Numbered from the stretch's first letter, positions 21,792 to 29,339 are shown. The stretch: 33,845 bases of DNA from Methanomassiliicoccales archaeon (GCA_026394375.1 JAPKYJ010000003.1:1-33845); one strand, 5' to 3'. Notes: generated by a model not told the origin, from the sequence alone. Program-made: numbers and translations.

Positions 21792-21953
21792 TCGACCCCC
21801 TCCTCGATGCACAAATGTGGTTATTTGCGCGCAAATAATCAAGAGCGGTCCGGATGGTCCTGTCGGATGATCAGGGGCGGCCCTCGTCGTTCCTAGGGGC
21901 CTTTTCCGCCTATCGGACGCCCTCGACCTCTCTTTCTACACGGCGCCGTGTAA
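21774..21953. repeat. cluster of three perfect palindromes, candidate origin or centromere
   Basis: TTACGCGGCGCCGCGTAA (21774-21791), TTATTTGCGCGCAAATAA (21821-21838) and TACACGGCGCCGTGTA (21937-21952) are all perfect palindromes. The first and third share a common form, YTACRC-GGCGCC-GYGTAA, 163 bases apart. The region is otherwise gene-free and lies at the 3' end of the leftward operon. Since the element encodes a ParB-like protein and a replicative helicase, these are the best candidates for parS-like sites or an origin. This is inference. Confidence 0.7.
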
Positions 21954-21969
21954 ACCGTGCCTTGGATCT

Positions 21970-22431
21970 TCAAGATGGAGGGGACAGCGTCAGGATGGTA
22001 CGGCAGCGCGATCCTTTCGCCCTGCACTCCTCGCTCTCGCACTCCCTCAAGTCGCCGCCGAGCTCGAGCCCCTTCCCGCAGCCGTCGGCCGAGAGGATCC
22101 TCCCCTCCTTGTCCTTGACGACGATGAGGTAGCACGAGCCCAGCAACCAGGCGCGCGGGTCCTCCTGTCTCCACTCCGGCGAATGGAGCTCCTCGCGCCG
22201 CCCGGTGAGGACGTGGCGGTCCTCCCCCTTCACGAGCGCGCAGCTCAAGCAGGTCTCCGCGTCGCGGATCCTGCCGCACGGGGGCGCGAGATGATGCTCC
22301 TCTCCCCTGCTGCCTAGGTAGATCGGTGCTTGATCCAGTCCGAAGATCACGGTGCACTGGTGATCGTCCGTCTTCTCGCCCGCGTGCAGTTCCGTCTCCA
22401 GCTTCTCGAGGCGCATCTCGATCCCTTTCAT
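21970..22431 (-). CDS. Cys-rich protein, unknown function (paralogue of 22428-22658)
   Basis: From ATG 22431, which overlaps the previous stop as ATGA, the 153-residue product has an N-terminal helix (MRLEKLETELHAG). It has nine cysteines at 26, 52, 61, 64, 100, 118, 131, 136 and 143, including CLSC. A strand-rich part (LLGSCYLIVVKDKEGRILSA) follows. Its start, with helix, C(T)VIF, D and a later CxxC-LV, mirrors the shorter upstream protein, so the pair look like paralogues. Zinc binding is likely. It is the last gene of the leftward operon. Confidence 0.65.
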   Translation of the reverse strand: MKGIEMRLEKLETELHAGEKTDDHQCTVIFGLDQAPIYLGSRGEEHHLAPPCGRIRDAETCLSCALVKGEDRHVLTGRREELHSPEWRQEDPRAWLLGSCYLIVVKDKEGRILSADGCGKGLELGGDLRECESEECRAKGSRCRTILTLSPPS

Positions 22432-22658
22432 GCCTTCCCTCCGTCCACGTCGATCATGCGTATCCGCGTCTTGTCCCGATCGGGCACGAGGCGGCAGTCC
22501 CCACACTCATGCAGGTCCTCGGAGAGCTCCCTGCCTTTCGGGCACTTCGGGATCTCGGTGAGATGTCCGTCCTCGGCCTCGTCGACGAACAGGACGCAGC
22601 GCCCATCCCCAGGCGCGAGCTCCTCCTCGACGCGGCCGATCCTCTCTTTCAGCCCCAT
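22428..22658 (-). CDS. 76-residue CxxC protein
   Basis: From ATG 22658 the product reads MGLKERIGRVEEELAPGDGR, then CVLFVDEAEDG, KCPKGREL, ECGDCRLVPD and an Asp-rich end. Four cysteines (in RCV, KCP and CGDC) could bind one zinc. It starts 5 bases after the stop of 22664-23011 and overlaps the next gene by ATGA, so translation is coupled. It resembles the N-terminal part of the following protein. No family is recognised. Confidence 0.65.
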   Translation of the reverse strand: MGLKERIGRVEEELAPGDGRCVLFVDEAEDGHLTEIPKCPKGRELSEDLHECGDCRLVPDRDKTRIRMIDVDGGKA

Positions 22659-22663
22659 CGCGA

Positions 22664-23011
22664 TCAGTCTCCGGGTCCGCGATGCGCGGTTGTCGAATTT
22701 CCGATAGGCGCTTCCAATGCGTCCCAGGCGCGGCCAGCGAGTTCCTTGTCGTTGATGATCAGCCGAAAGATCCTGCTCGAGGCGTCGACCTTCGATCGGT
22801 CTTCCTTGCCCGTCCATCCGGCGAGCCTGAGGAGATCCTCGTGGGCCTGCGGATCGTCGAACGCCCGCCTCGCTAGCTCCCTCGCCTCCGGGTCCTCGAG
22901 GAAGGCGCGTTCCCGCTCCTCCTCGAGCCGGCGGGCCGCTCCGACGTCCTGCCGCTCCGATTCGTCCCGCAACACGCGCTCCACGCTCCCGACCCTGTAC
23001 TCCATGCTCAT
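22664..23011 (-). CDS. 115-residue charged helical protein
   Basis: From ATG 23011, overlapping the previous stop (ATGA), the product begins MSMEYRVGSVERVLRDESER. It is rich in Arg and Glu and helical throughout (RLEEERERAFLEDPEARELA, SSRIFRLIINDKELAGRAWD). No domain is recognised. It belongs to the tightly coupled leftward operon. The longer frame to 23263 runs out of phase through the upstream gene and is not used. Confidence 0.65.
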   Translation of the reverse strand: MSMEYRVGSVERVLRDESERQDVGAARRLEEERERAFLEDPEARELARRAFDDPQAHEDLLRLAGWTGKEDRSKVDASSRIFRLIINDKELAGRAWDALEAPIGNSTTAHRGPGD

Positions 23012-23457
23012 CTCCTCAACTCCTTCACCATCTCCTCGAGCTCGCAGATCCTCTTCTCGAGGTCGGAATGTTCGATCGTCGTCCTCAGCACGTTGGCCAT
23101 GCTCGATAGGGCAGACAGCTTCCTCGCCGAGACCTTGCCCGCCGCGCCCGCATTGAAGAGGATCGAGGCGGCCTTGCGGAGCTCCTCGAGGGACGTTATC
23201 GGACGGTCGACCCAATCGGCCAGGCCGTCGTGCGAGTTCGCCTTCCGCCCGCCGTTCTTGCACGACCTCACGCGCTGCGCCACGATCTCCGGCCGCTTAT
23301 CATGGTAGTAGCAGAGGGCCGAGTCCTTGAGCGCGTAGGCGCGGCAGCCAGCGCCATTAGCGGAGACGTGGGAACAGCGCTTCCTCTGGGGCTCTGAAAG
23401 TGGCGGTTTCCTCGCGTCGTCCCCTGGGTCCTGATCTGCCACGTCTTCACCATCCAT
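23008..23457 (-). CDS. zinc-finger protein of the C-x9-C-x10-C-x2-H type with coiled coil
   Basis: The 149-residue product has CSHVSANGAGCRAYALKDSA followed by LCYYH: C28, C38, C49 and H52. This is a zinc-finger pattern common in small phage and mobile-element proteins, some near terminase or nuclease genes. A helical part follows (SLEELRKAASILFNAGAAGK), then a C-terminal coil (HSDLEKRICELEEMVKELRR). DNA binding is plausible. Between 23458 and 23594 only a doubtful 33-codon TTG frame (after GGGGAGGG) is seen, overlapping this start. Confidence 0.7.
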   Translation of the reverse strand: MDGEDVADQDPGDDARKPPLSEPQRKRCSHVSANGAGCRAYALKDSALCYYHDKRPEIVAQRVRSCKNGGRKANSHDGLADWVDRPITSLEELRKAASILFNAGAAGKVSARKLSALSSMANVLRTTIEHSDLEKRICELEEMVKELRR

Positions 23458-23594
23458 CTAGCTCGATGAGGCCGCCGCCCCCGTCAAGAGGAAAGGAAGG
23501 AGCACGAGGGCCATGGCGCTGGGGCGATGACCGGCCAAGACCTTTCAAAGCTGTACCCTCCCCACTGTCTCCCGGAGGCGGACGGTCTTCAGAT

Positions 23595-24125
23595 CTACGC
23601 CCCTGCCTCCTCGTCCTCGGCGGTCTCGGCGCTCGCCTTCTGTGCGATCAGCTGCCTGATCGGCGCGCCCATCGTGAGCTTGATCTCGTACCGTGCCCCG
23701 CACTTGCAACCATACTTTCCTTCGACCGTTGGATAGGGGTTCGTGATCAGGATGACGGTCGACTCCGTGCTGGTGTAGTAGATGCGAGCCTCTTCCTGCT
23801 CGGCCATCACGATCATCTGCCTGAACTCGGGGATGGTCTTCTGGCACGCAGGGCACCGGATCTCGTCGAAGTCTTTGATCCCGGGCCGCTGCATCTCGCC
23901 ATCGATGAAGAACAGCATCCTGGCGTTGTAGGCGTTCAGCAGCCGTTCCTTGATGAGCCTGACCCTCTCCCGCTCGTTCTTCTCGAAGGCCGCTTCCTTC
24001 TCCCATTCGATGCGTTCCCTGGCCGCCTGCGCCTCGTCGAGCCGCTGCTTCCCTACCTGCTCCCGGGTGATCCCCTTCTCCTTCAGGATCTGGTCGAGGA
24101 CCTGGGTATCGGTCGCCCTGATCAT
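23595..24125 (-). CDS. coiled-coil protein with zinc ribbon, unknown function
   Basis: The 176-residue product has an N-terminal charged helix of about 65 residues (RLDEAQAARERIEWEKEAAF), then a CPAC (91-94) and CKCG (140-143) pair, which form a zinc ribbon with an inserted beta segment (EARIYYTSTESTVILITNPY). It ends in an acidic tail. The start ATG overlaps the stop of the preceding gene by ATGA. No family is recognised. Nucleic-acid binding or an adaptor role is possible. Confidence 0.7.
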   Translation of the reverse strand: MIRATDTQVLDQILKEKGITREQVGKQRLDEAQAARERIEWEKEAAFEKNERERVRLIKERLLNAYNARMLFFIDGEMQRPGIKDFDEIRCPACQKTIPEFRQMIVMAEQEEARIYYTSTESTVILITNPYPTVEGKYGCKCGARYEIKLTMGAPIRQLIAQKASAETAEDEEAGA

Positions 24126-24616
24126 TCGGAATCACGCTCCTCCAACGATTGGGTGCGAGCGTTCCAGGCCATGACCGTCCTCGGCCCGAACTCCTTCTCG
24201 ATCGATTCCCTGTCCAGGGGGAGGCCGTTCTGTGAACTGACAGTCTGCTTGAGATCCTCCCACGCCGCGGGACTGCTCATCTGGCCGTTCACCGCAGCGG
24301 AGATCAGCGATGCCGCATACGTCGCCGGCCGCAACACGTTCAACTCCGCCTGCGCGTATAGGGCGGCGAGATCGTCATCGGAGATCGTCACCGAGACACT
24401 GACCCCGCGCTTGCTGGACGGCGAAGCCTCCGTAGTCCTGTTCGCGTTCATTGCGGCGTTGATGGCGCAGACCAATCCAGGAACGCGCTTCGACGCCCTG
24501 ATCATCAGAGCCAGCGAGGCACTGGCATTAGTCAGTGGTTTCAGGCCGTTCTTCTGAGCTTGCTCCTTAAGGCGGTTGTAGTCGCTCGACGCGAGCGTAA
24601 GGCTGATTTGTCCCAT
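24122..24616 (-). CDS. protein with two tandem RHH-like segments
   Basis: The 164-residue product contains two similar strand-helix-helix blocks: ISLTLASSDYNRLKEQAQKN followed by NASASLALMIRASK (4-44), and VSVSVTISDDDLAALYAQAE followed by RPATYAASLISAAVNG (72-112). Each resembles one ribbon-helix-helix protomer, so one chain could form a complete DNA-binding dimer. It heads the leftward operon. A TATA-like TTTATCCC (about 24639-24646) and a direct repeat of CAATGC lie before the ATG. It is probably a regulator. Confidence 0.65.
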   Translation of the reverse strand: MGQISLTLASSDYNRLKEQAQKNGLKPLTNASASLALMIRASKRVPGLVCAINAAMNANRTTEASPSSKRGVSVSVTISDDDLAALYAQAELNVLRPATYAASLISAAVNGQMSSPAAWEDLKQTVSSQNGLPLDRESIEKEFGPRTVMAWNARTQSLEERDSE

Positions 24617-24651
24617 GCCAACGCATTGAAAGGCATTGGGATAAATGGAGA

Positions 24652-25587
24652 CTAACGAGCCTGGTTGTTATCGACTCGTTGGATCAACATCTCATTTCGC
24701 TCCTTCTCCAGCAACTCCGCTCCGAAGATCTCGATCAGTCGTCCCTCGACGTGATCGCGTATCTCCGGCGACGATGCCACTGCCATCATAGCTGAGTAGG
24801 AGTCAACCACATCCTTGCCCGCCCAATAGAGGACTTCTTTGCACAGAGCGGCGCGCGTCCGTTTCAAGAGGATCATAGGCGTCAGCAACTCCCAAGGCTC
24901 GGGAGACCACCCCTCTTCGTAAGTGCCCAGGATCAGCCGGTAGAATGTCATCCACCTCGCCCTTCCCTTCTTGCTTCTGGCGTGTTCAATTCGCCTGGAT
25001 GTGACCTTGAGAATACCGACTTCCACCAATGCATCGACCGCTCGCTGGAACTGCATGTCGGACGCAAATTCTGACCTCATCATTGCCTGAGCTTCATGGA
25101 TCCTGGAGATTGAATAGAGGCGAGTCCGGGGCACCCAGCCATCATAGAGCATGGTCCGCATTGTCGGTGAAACGCCTTCTGGTGGTGTCCTTGTCCGCGA
25201 TTCCTTGAAGATGATCCTAGCCAGCTTGACATCCTTCTTCCTCTCCTTCTGTCCGCGGGAGGTCTCAGACTCGTATCTCTCGAGCTTGCGGTCAAGGAGC
25301 ACGCAGCGGGCGAATGCATTATCGACCTCCTCCCATGTCTGCGTCGTGGCGTTCCATCGATCGGTGCTCCGAACAACGAGAGCATGACCTGGGAGATTGC
25401 AGCGGGATGGAGCCTTTCCAGGAGATTTCCCTTCCTCGAAGTCCGTCAGTTTCTTGATGAGGGCCTCCTTATCCATCTTGAATAGCTCGAACAACTCGCG
25501 CTCTCCGTTCCCATGGAGCCATCCGATCGGACACAGTCGCTTTACCCAATTCCATTCCTCCTCCACTTTGTCAGATGTCCTCTTCAA
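24652..25587 (-). CDS. 311-residue protein, winged-helix-like, unknown function
   Basis: The product is basic and helical. A segment at about 175-215 (FQRAVDALVEVGILKVTSRR) looks like a winged helix, and the region around 120-165 (KERKKDVKLARIIFKESRTR) is rich in Lys and Arg. No catalytic motif is visible. It is transcribed leftward from the central control region, divergent from the RHH regulator and the ParB operon. By position it could be a replication initiator or a transcription regulator, but I do not recognise a family. Confidence 0.75.
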   Translation of the reverse strand: MKRTSDKVEEEWNWVKRLCPIGWLHGNGERELFELFKMDKEALIKKLTDFEEGKSPGKAPSRCNLPGHALVVRSTDRWNATTQTWEEVDNAFARCVLLDRKLERYESETSRGQKERKKDVKLARIIFKESRTRTPPEGVSPTMRTMLYDGWVPRTRLYSISRIHEAQAMMRSEFASDMQFQRAVDALVEVGILKVTSRRIEHARSKKGRARWMTFYRLILGTYEEGWSPEPWELLTPMILLKRTRAALCKEVLYWAGKDVVDSYSAMMAVASSPEIRDHVEGRLIEIFGAELLEKERNEMLIQRVDNNQAR

Positions 25588-25607
25588 AGGCCGGCCCCCT
25601 GCATTTG

Positions 25608-25643
25608 ACTAACGTTTTCGTTAGTGATTCGTCCTATAATAAA
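25608..25643. promoter_or_regulatory. central control region with operator-like palindrome and TATA box
   Basis: ACTAACG (25608-25614) and CGTTAGT (25619-25625) are exact complements around TTTT. CCTATAATAAA (25633-25643) is a TATA box for the rightward operon, about 33 bases before ATG 25676. The palindrome sits between the divergent starts at 25587 and 25676. ACTAACGA also appears at 24651-24658, beside the end of the leftward gene. Confidence 0.65.
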
Positions 25644-25675
25644 CCCTTGTCCGATTGGTCCGTCGAGGCGGGCAA

Positions 25676-25870
25676 ATGACAGAAAGAAGAGTCTCCTTCG
25701 GATGTTCCTTGAGAGCGGACTTGCTGGCTAGAGTGGATGCTGGGAGAGGACTGATTCCTCGCTCAAGATATATCGAGCATCTCCTCGACAAAGCATTGGA
25801 AGACGAGGCGGGGGGATGCATCGAGCCGCACGCGCGATCTAAAGTGCGGCCGAAGGGGGCGTCCCCATGA
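25676..25870 (+). CDS. RHH/CopG-type regulator, first gene of the rightward operon
   Basis: From ATG 25676 the 64-residue product reads MTERRVSFGCSLRADLLARV then RSRYIEHLLDKALEDEAGG, a typical ribbon-helix-helix layout (strand RRVSFGCSL, helix, turn, second helix). Such proteins repress their own operon. The 18-bp palindrome 50-68 bases upstream is the obvious candidate operator. The stop codon overlaps the ParB-like start (ATGA), so the two are translationally coupled. Confidence 0.75.
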   Translation: MTERRVSFGCSLRADLLARVDAGRGLIPRSRYIEHLLDKALEDEAGGCIEPHARSKVRPKGASP

Positions 25871-27261
25871 TCACGCACAAAAGCACGGCCGCCACCGAGG
25901 AGGAATCGCTCGAACGGTTCTATAACACGGTCGCAAAGTACGGGCACACGAAAGACGAGTTCACCATCCTTAGCATAAAGAAGGACGGCCGGGGCACGTG
26001 GACCATCTCGTACGAGCGTGCGCGGAAGCCCTCCACCGAATTGCCGAACGCGCAACTCTGCGATGCATGCCGGGCCTGGAATCCCAATAAGGGGTGTTCG
26101 GAAGGCAGCCGCCCAGGGACCTGCGGGCACAGCATCACTATCAGCACTGCGGCGACGTCGGAGAAGAAGCCGATCATCTCAGCGCCGGCGCCCGCACCAC
26201 CGCCGACCGTGGATCAAGTCCCGGTCGAGCTCCCCCTGTCGGCGATCGTGATCAGCGGCCGCAACCCGAGGAAGCACTTCGACAAGGACAGGCTGCATGA
26301 CCTGGAGGAGTCGATCAGGGCGCATGGCGTCGTTCAGCCGATAGTGGTCAGGAGGAAGGGCTCGAAGTACGAGCTCATCATCGGCGAGCGGCGCGTCCTA
26401 GCCGCTAGGGATGCCGGCCTGCAGAAGATCCCGGTCATCGTCCGCGAGTTCTCCGACGCGCAGCTGCTCGAGGTGATGCTGGTCGAGAACCTGCAGCGCG
26501 AGGACCTTGATCCGATCGAGGAGGCGGAGGCGATCAGGCAATTGTTGGAGGATGGTCATCTCACGCAGACGGAGCTCGGAAGGCGTCTCGGCAAGAGCCA
26601 GGATTGGATCTCCCTTCGGCTTCGCCTCTTAGAATGCCCCGAGGAGCTGCGTTCCCTCGTTACGAGGCGCCTCGTAGAGCCTTCGGCCGCGGCCGACGTC
26701 TTGGGCAAGCGCGACGATCCCGCCTTCCCGACCCTCATTCAGGCACTGCGAGAGGAGGCTGAACAGCACGGCAAGGTAACGCAAGCAAGGACCCGGGAGC
26801 TGATCAAGGGAACGATCCCGACAGCGCCATCGCCCCCTATAGTGAAGGAGTCCGAGCCTGCGGAGGACAAGGAGGCCGACTCAGAAGCGGAGCTAGTTGA
26901 GAAGGAGAGGCTGGCCCAGATCGACAGCAGATCTGAATCATATGAAAATTCATATGAAAAGCCCGAGCCAGCATCCGCGATGCCTCCCAGGGAGTCAGTC
27001 TTACCTACTGAGTTACCTACGGACCTACCTACCGAGTGCCATGTCCTCAGCTGCGGCGAACAGACCGAGCCCGGCGGCCATTGGTGCTCCGAGCATCTGA
27101 CGCCGGAGAGCAGGAAGCCCAAGGAGACGGCCGAAGAACCCGACCCCAACGAACGCCGCATCGTCACGCGAGCGCAGTATGCCCTGCAAGGCCGGAGGCT
27201 CTTCCTGAATCCAGGCGATGAGAGGCCACCGAAGTTCGAGGAACTGCCGGAGGTGCTCTGA
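25867..27261 (+). CDS. ParB-like protein with extra zinc-binding modules
   Basis: The 464-residue product has a ParB/Spo0J nuclease-like (CTPase) domain at about 118-215: SGRNPRKHFD, GVVQPIVVRR, IGERR and VMLVENLQREDLDPIEEA. A helix-turn-helix follows (LTQTELGRRLGKSQDWISLR, 232-251). Two additions are unusual. One is an N-terminal Cys cluster (C65, C68, C77, C86 with H88). The other is a C-terminal C391-x4-C396, C407-x2-H410 motif after a Pro/Thr repeat (LPTELPTDLPTE). ParB proteins bind centromere sites and spread on DNA using CTP. No ParA-type ATPase is encoded in the element, so it may act in partition without ParA, in replication control or as a regulator. Confidence 0.85.
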   Translation: MITHKSTAATEEESLERFYNTVAKYGHTKDEFTILSIKKDGRGTWTISYERARKPSTELPNAQLCDACRAWNPNKGCSEGSRPGTCGHSITISTAATSEKKPIISAPAPAPPPTVDQVPVELPLSAIVISGRNPRKHFDKDRLHDLEESIRAHGVVQPIVVRRKGSKYELIIGERRVLAARDAGLQKIPVIVREFSDAQLLEVMLVENLQREDLDPIEEAEAIRQLLEDGHLTQTELGRRLGKSQDWISLRLRLLECPEELRSLVTRRLVEPSAAADVLGKRDDPAFPTLIQALREEAEQHGKVTQARTRELIKGTIPTAPSPPIVKESEPAEDKEADSEAELVEKERLAQIDSRSESYENSYEKPEPASAMPPRESVLPTELPTDLPTECHVLSCGEQTEPGGHWCSEHLTPESRKPKETAEEPDPNERRIVTRAQYALQGRRLFLNPGDERPPKFEELPEVL

Positions 27262-27305
27262 TGGCGATGGCTGTCTACCTCGAACCCCAAGGGGTGCGGC
27301 GATGA
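27261..27305 (+). CDS. 14-codon coupling frame
   Basis: A tiny frame (MAMAVYLEPQGVRR) starts in TGATG at the end of the ParB-like gene and stops in ATGA at the start of the next gene. Both junctions overlap, so ribosomes could pass through it by re-initiation. It may be only a translational bridge. Confidence 0.3.
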   Translation: MAMAVYLEPQGVRR

Positions 27306-27496
27306 AGCGCCTCATCATCGAGCTGGAGGATGAGGACTACGCGGTGATCGAGAAGACCTGCAAGGAGGGCAACATGAGCATGGATCACTATGTGGGGGTC
27401 CTCATGCGATTCGTAGTTGCGTTCCTTGGAGGGCGGGCTCCGGAGTTGCCTGAGATCTGCATTGCGCCTGACAGCGAGAGACGCGAGGGGACGTGA
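27302..27496 (+). CDS. 64-residue RHH-like protein
   Basis: The product begins MKRLIIELEDEDYAVIEKTC and continues with MSMDHYVGVLMRFVVAF, which fits strand-helix-helix of the RHH fold. A short acidic/basic tail follows. The ATG overlaps the preceding tiny frame. It sits inside the rightward operon between the ParB-like and helicase genes. Exact role is unknown. Confidence 0.6.
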   Translation: MKRLIIELEDEDYAVIEKTCKEGNMSMDHYVGVLMRFVVAFLGGRAPELPEICIAPDSERREGT

Positions 27497-27500
27497 TCCG

Positions 27501-27716
27501 TTGAGGCCAGAGCGAAGTGAAGAACTGCGGATCCTCATCGGCGAGACGCTCGGCGGACGAATTAGGAAGAGGGCGGCTCAGCTCGGCGTCTACCCGGGCG
27601 ACTACGCGAGGGAGCTGCTGATCCGGGCGGTCGACAAGGACCTGCGCCGCGACATCACCGCCGCGTGCCTGTTGAAGGATGGACGGCCATCCTGCGGGAA
27701 GACGCGGCCCGACTGA
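27501..27716 (+). CDS. 71-residue RHH-like basic protein, TTG start
   Basis: A TTG at 27501, 5 bases after the previous stop, opens LRPERSEELRILIGETLGGR then IRKRAAQLGVYPGDYARELL. The helix-turn-helix spacing (AAQLGVYPGDYARELLIRAV) resembles RHH regulators. GAGGGGACG precedes the start. The longer frame upstream overlaps the previous gene out of phase. It is probably another small DNA-binding protein of the operon. Confidence 0.55.
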   Translation: MRPERSEELRILIGETLGGRIRKRAAQLGVYPGDYARELLIRAVDKDLRRDITAACLLKDGRPSCGKTRPD

Positions 27717-27733
27717 TTCTCGGAGGCGATCAG

Positions 27734-27910
27734 ATGGACGGGAATATCGAGAAAACGAGGACGCGGAAGCCCCGGGCGACCGTGTATCTGGCTGACGATC
27801 GGGCCTATGAGGAGATCCTAGAGCTCCTCCGGGCGAGGGTGTTCATCGTGTACACGAAGACCGCGAGCACGACGTGCCATAAGCTCGTGATCAAGGAGGA
27901 GGGATTCTAG
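27734..27910 (+). CDS. 58-residue basic protein, unknown function
   Basis: From ATG 27734, with GGAGG 9-13 bases upstream, the product reads MDGNIEKTRTRKPRATVYLA then DDRAYEEILELLRARVFIVY and KLVIKEEGF. It is a small alpha/beta protein with a basic N-terminus. It ends with TAG immediately before the helicase start (TAGCATGG). No family is recognised. Confidence 0.6.
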   Translation: MDGNIEKTRTRKPRATVYLADDRAYEEILELLRARVFIVYTKTASTTCHKLVIKEEGF

Positions 27911-27911
27911 C

Positions 27912-29339
27912 ATGGTCATCCTGAGAGACCGCGACTTCAATGGCGAGATCTTCAACATCCCCGAGCTCAAGGAGAACCTGTACTTCCCGGATCCGAGGAC
28001 CGTCGCAAGGGAGGACAGGAAGGCGAAGCTCGAGGTCAACCCCAAGGGCGTCGCCAACGTGATCCTCGACCGGTACCGCATGGTCACGCTGATCGACTCC
28101 GGCGAGATGTTCTGCTACGAGGATGGCGCCTACGTTCGCGGCGCGGAGGCCCTGGTGCAGAACGCCTGCGAGATGATGCTCGGTGAGGGCGCCTCCAACC
28201 ATATCGTAAAAGAGGTCCTCGGGCATGTGCAGCGGTCGACGCCGTTCGACCGGGCGCTCGCCCTCGATGGCACGAAGCATCTCTGCCTCTCCAACGGGAT
28301 CCTCGACGTCCTGAGCGGGGAATGGCGCGACCATACTCCGGACGACGTTTTCTTCATGCACATGCCAGTGACCTACAATCCCCAGGCGACGTGCCCGAGG
28401 ATCGACGGGTTCATCTCCCAGGTCTTCGCCGAACCCGACCGCGAGCTCGCCTACGAGATGATCGCCTACACCCTCGTGCCCGGTTACCCAATCCAGAAGG
28501 CCTTCGCCTTAGTCGGATCCGGGAACAACGGCAAGAGCACCTTCCTTGGCCTTGTCCGGGCCTTCCTCGGCGCGGGGAACATCTCGACCAACTCGCTGCA
28601 GGACCTCGACGAGAACCGCTTCTCAGCCTCCGCCCTCTACCGGAAGAAGGCGAACATCTGCGCCGACCTCAGCAGCCGAGAGCTGCACAGGACAGCGATG
28701 TTCAAGGCCCTCACCGGCGGCGACCGCGTCCGTGCCGAGTTCAAGCACGTCGACGCCTTCGAGTTCGAGAACTCGGCGAAGCTCTTCTTCTCGATGAACC
28801 AGGTCCCGCTGAGCGTCGACGACACCGAGGCGTTCTACCGGCGGTGGATCCTCATCGACTTCCCGTTCAGGTTCGAAGGGAGCAACCTGAACCTGAACAA
28901 GCTCGCGGAGATTACCACTGGCCCCGAGTTCTCCGGCCTGCTGAACAAGTGCCTGGAGCTCATCCCCAAGATCCTAGAGCGCAAGGGCTTCACCAACATG
29001 GAGACGACGGACGCGGTCAGGCAGAAGTACGTCCGCATGTCCGATTCGGTCTACTGCTTCGCTGAGGAGCAGCTAGAGGCCCTCCCCGGGGCGTGGGTAT
29101 CGAAGCGCGAGCTCTACGCCCGATACCTTGAGTGGTGCCGCTCAACGCGCGTCCCGGCCGTCAAGGAGCGCAAGTTCAAGGCCCGCCTGCTTGAGAACAT
29201 CCCCTCCGTCGCGGAGGGGCGGCAGAGGGACGAGGAGGGGCACAAGGTGCACGTTTGGGAGGATGTCCGCCTCAAGGGGGCCGACGAGATCGCGGAGGAC
29301 GAGAAGGCGCGACAGTCCGAGATGGGGGACTTCCCATGA
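27912..29339 (+). CDS. SF3 helicase, D5/P4 primase-helicase type (no primase domain)
   Basis: The 475-residue product has a D5_N-like region before the ATPase. It then has Walker A GSGNNGKST (202-210), a Walker B-like ANICADLS (248-254), sensor LFFSMNQVP (N296) and an arginine-finger region YRRWILIDFP (309-318). A winged-helix part follows near the C-terminus (SKRELYARYLEWCRSTRVPA). Such proteins unwind origins of viruses and plasmids. The usual N-terminal primase module is absent, so a primase must come from the host or an unrecognised gene. It is translationally coupled to the next gene (ATGA). Confidence 0.9.
   Translation: MVILRDRDFNGEIFNIPELKENLYFPDPRTVAREDRKAKLEVNPKGVANVILDRYRMVTLIDSGEMFCYEDGAYVRGAEALVQNACEMMLGEGASNHIVKEVLGHVQRSTPFDRALALDGTKHLCLSNGILDVLSGEWRDHTPDDVFFMHMPVTYNPQATCPRIDGFISQVFAEPDRELAYEMIAYTLVPGYPIQKAFALVGSGNNGKSTFLGLVRAFLGAGNISTNSLQDLDENRFSASALYRKKANICADLSSRELHRTAMFKALTGGDRVRAEFKHVDAFEFENSAKLFFSMNQVPLSVDDTEAFYRRWILIDFPFRFEGSNLNLNKLAEITTGPEFSGLLNKCLELIPKILERKGFTNMETTDAVRQKYVRMSDSVYCFAEEQLEALPGAWVSKRELYARYLEWCRSTRVPAVKERKFKARLLENIPSVAEGRQRDEEGHKVHVWEDVRLKGADEIAEDEKARQSEMGDFP

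Noticed and set aside
21893-22357. 154-codon minus-strand frame in the leftward operon
   Set aside because: It is the out-of-phase shadow of the Cys-rich gene 21970-22431, which has ATGA coupling and a protein-like composition.
23458-23594. 33-codon TTG frame after GGGGAGGG in the leftward operon
   Set aside because: It has a plausible ribosome site but Pro/Gly/Arg-rich composition and overlaps the next start. It is too weak to list as a gene.
28322-29065. 247-codon plus-strand frame inside the helicase gene
   Set aside because: It is an Arg/Pro-rich shadow of the SF3 helicase, whose frame carries the conserved motifs.
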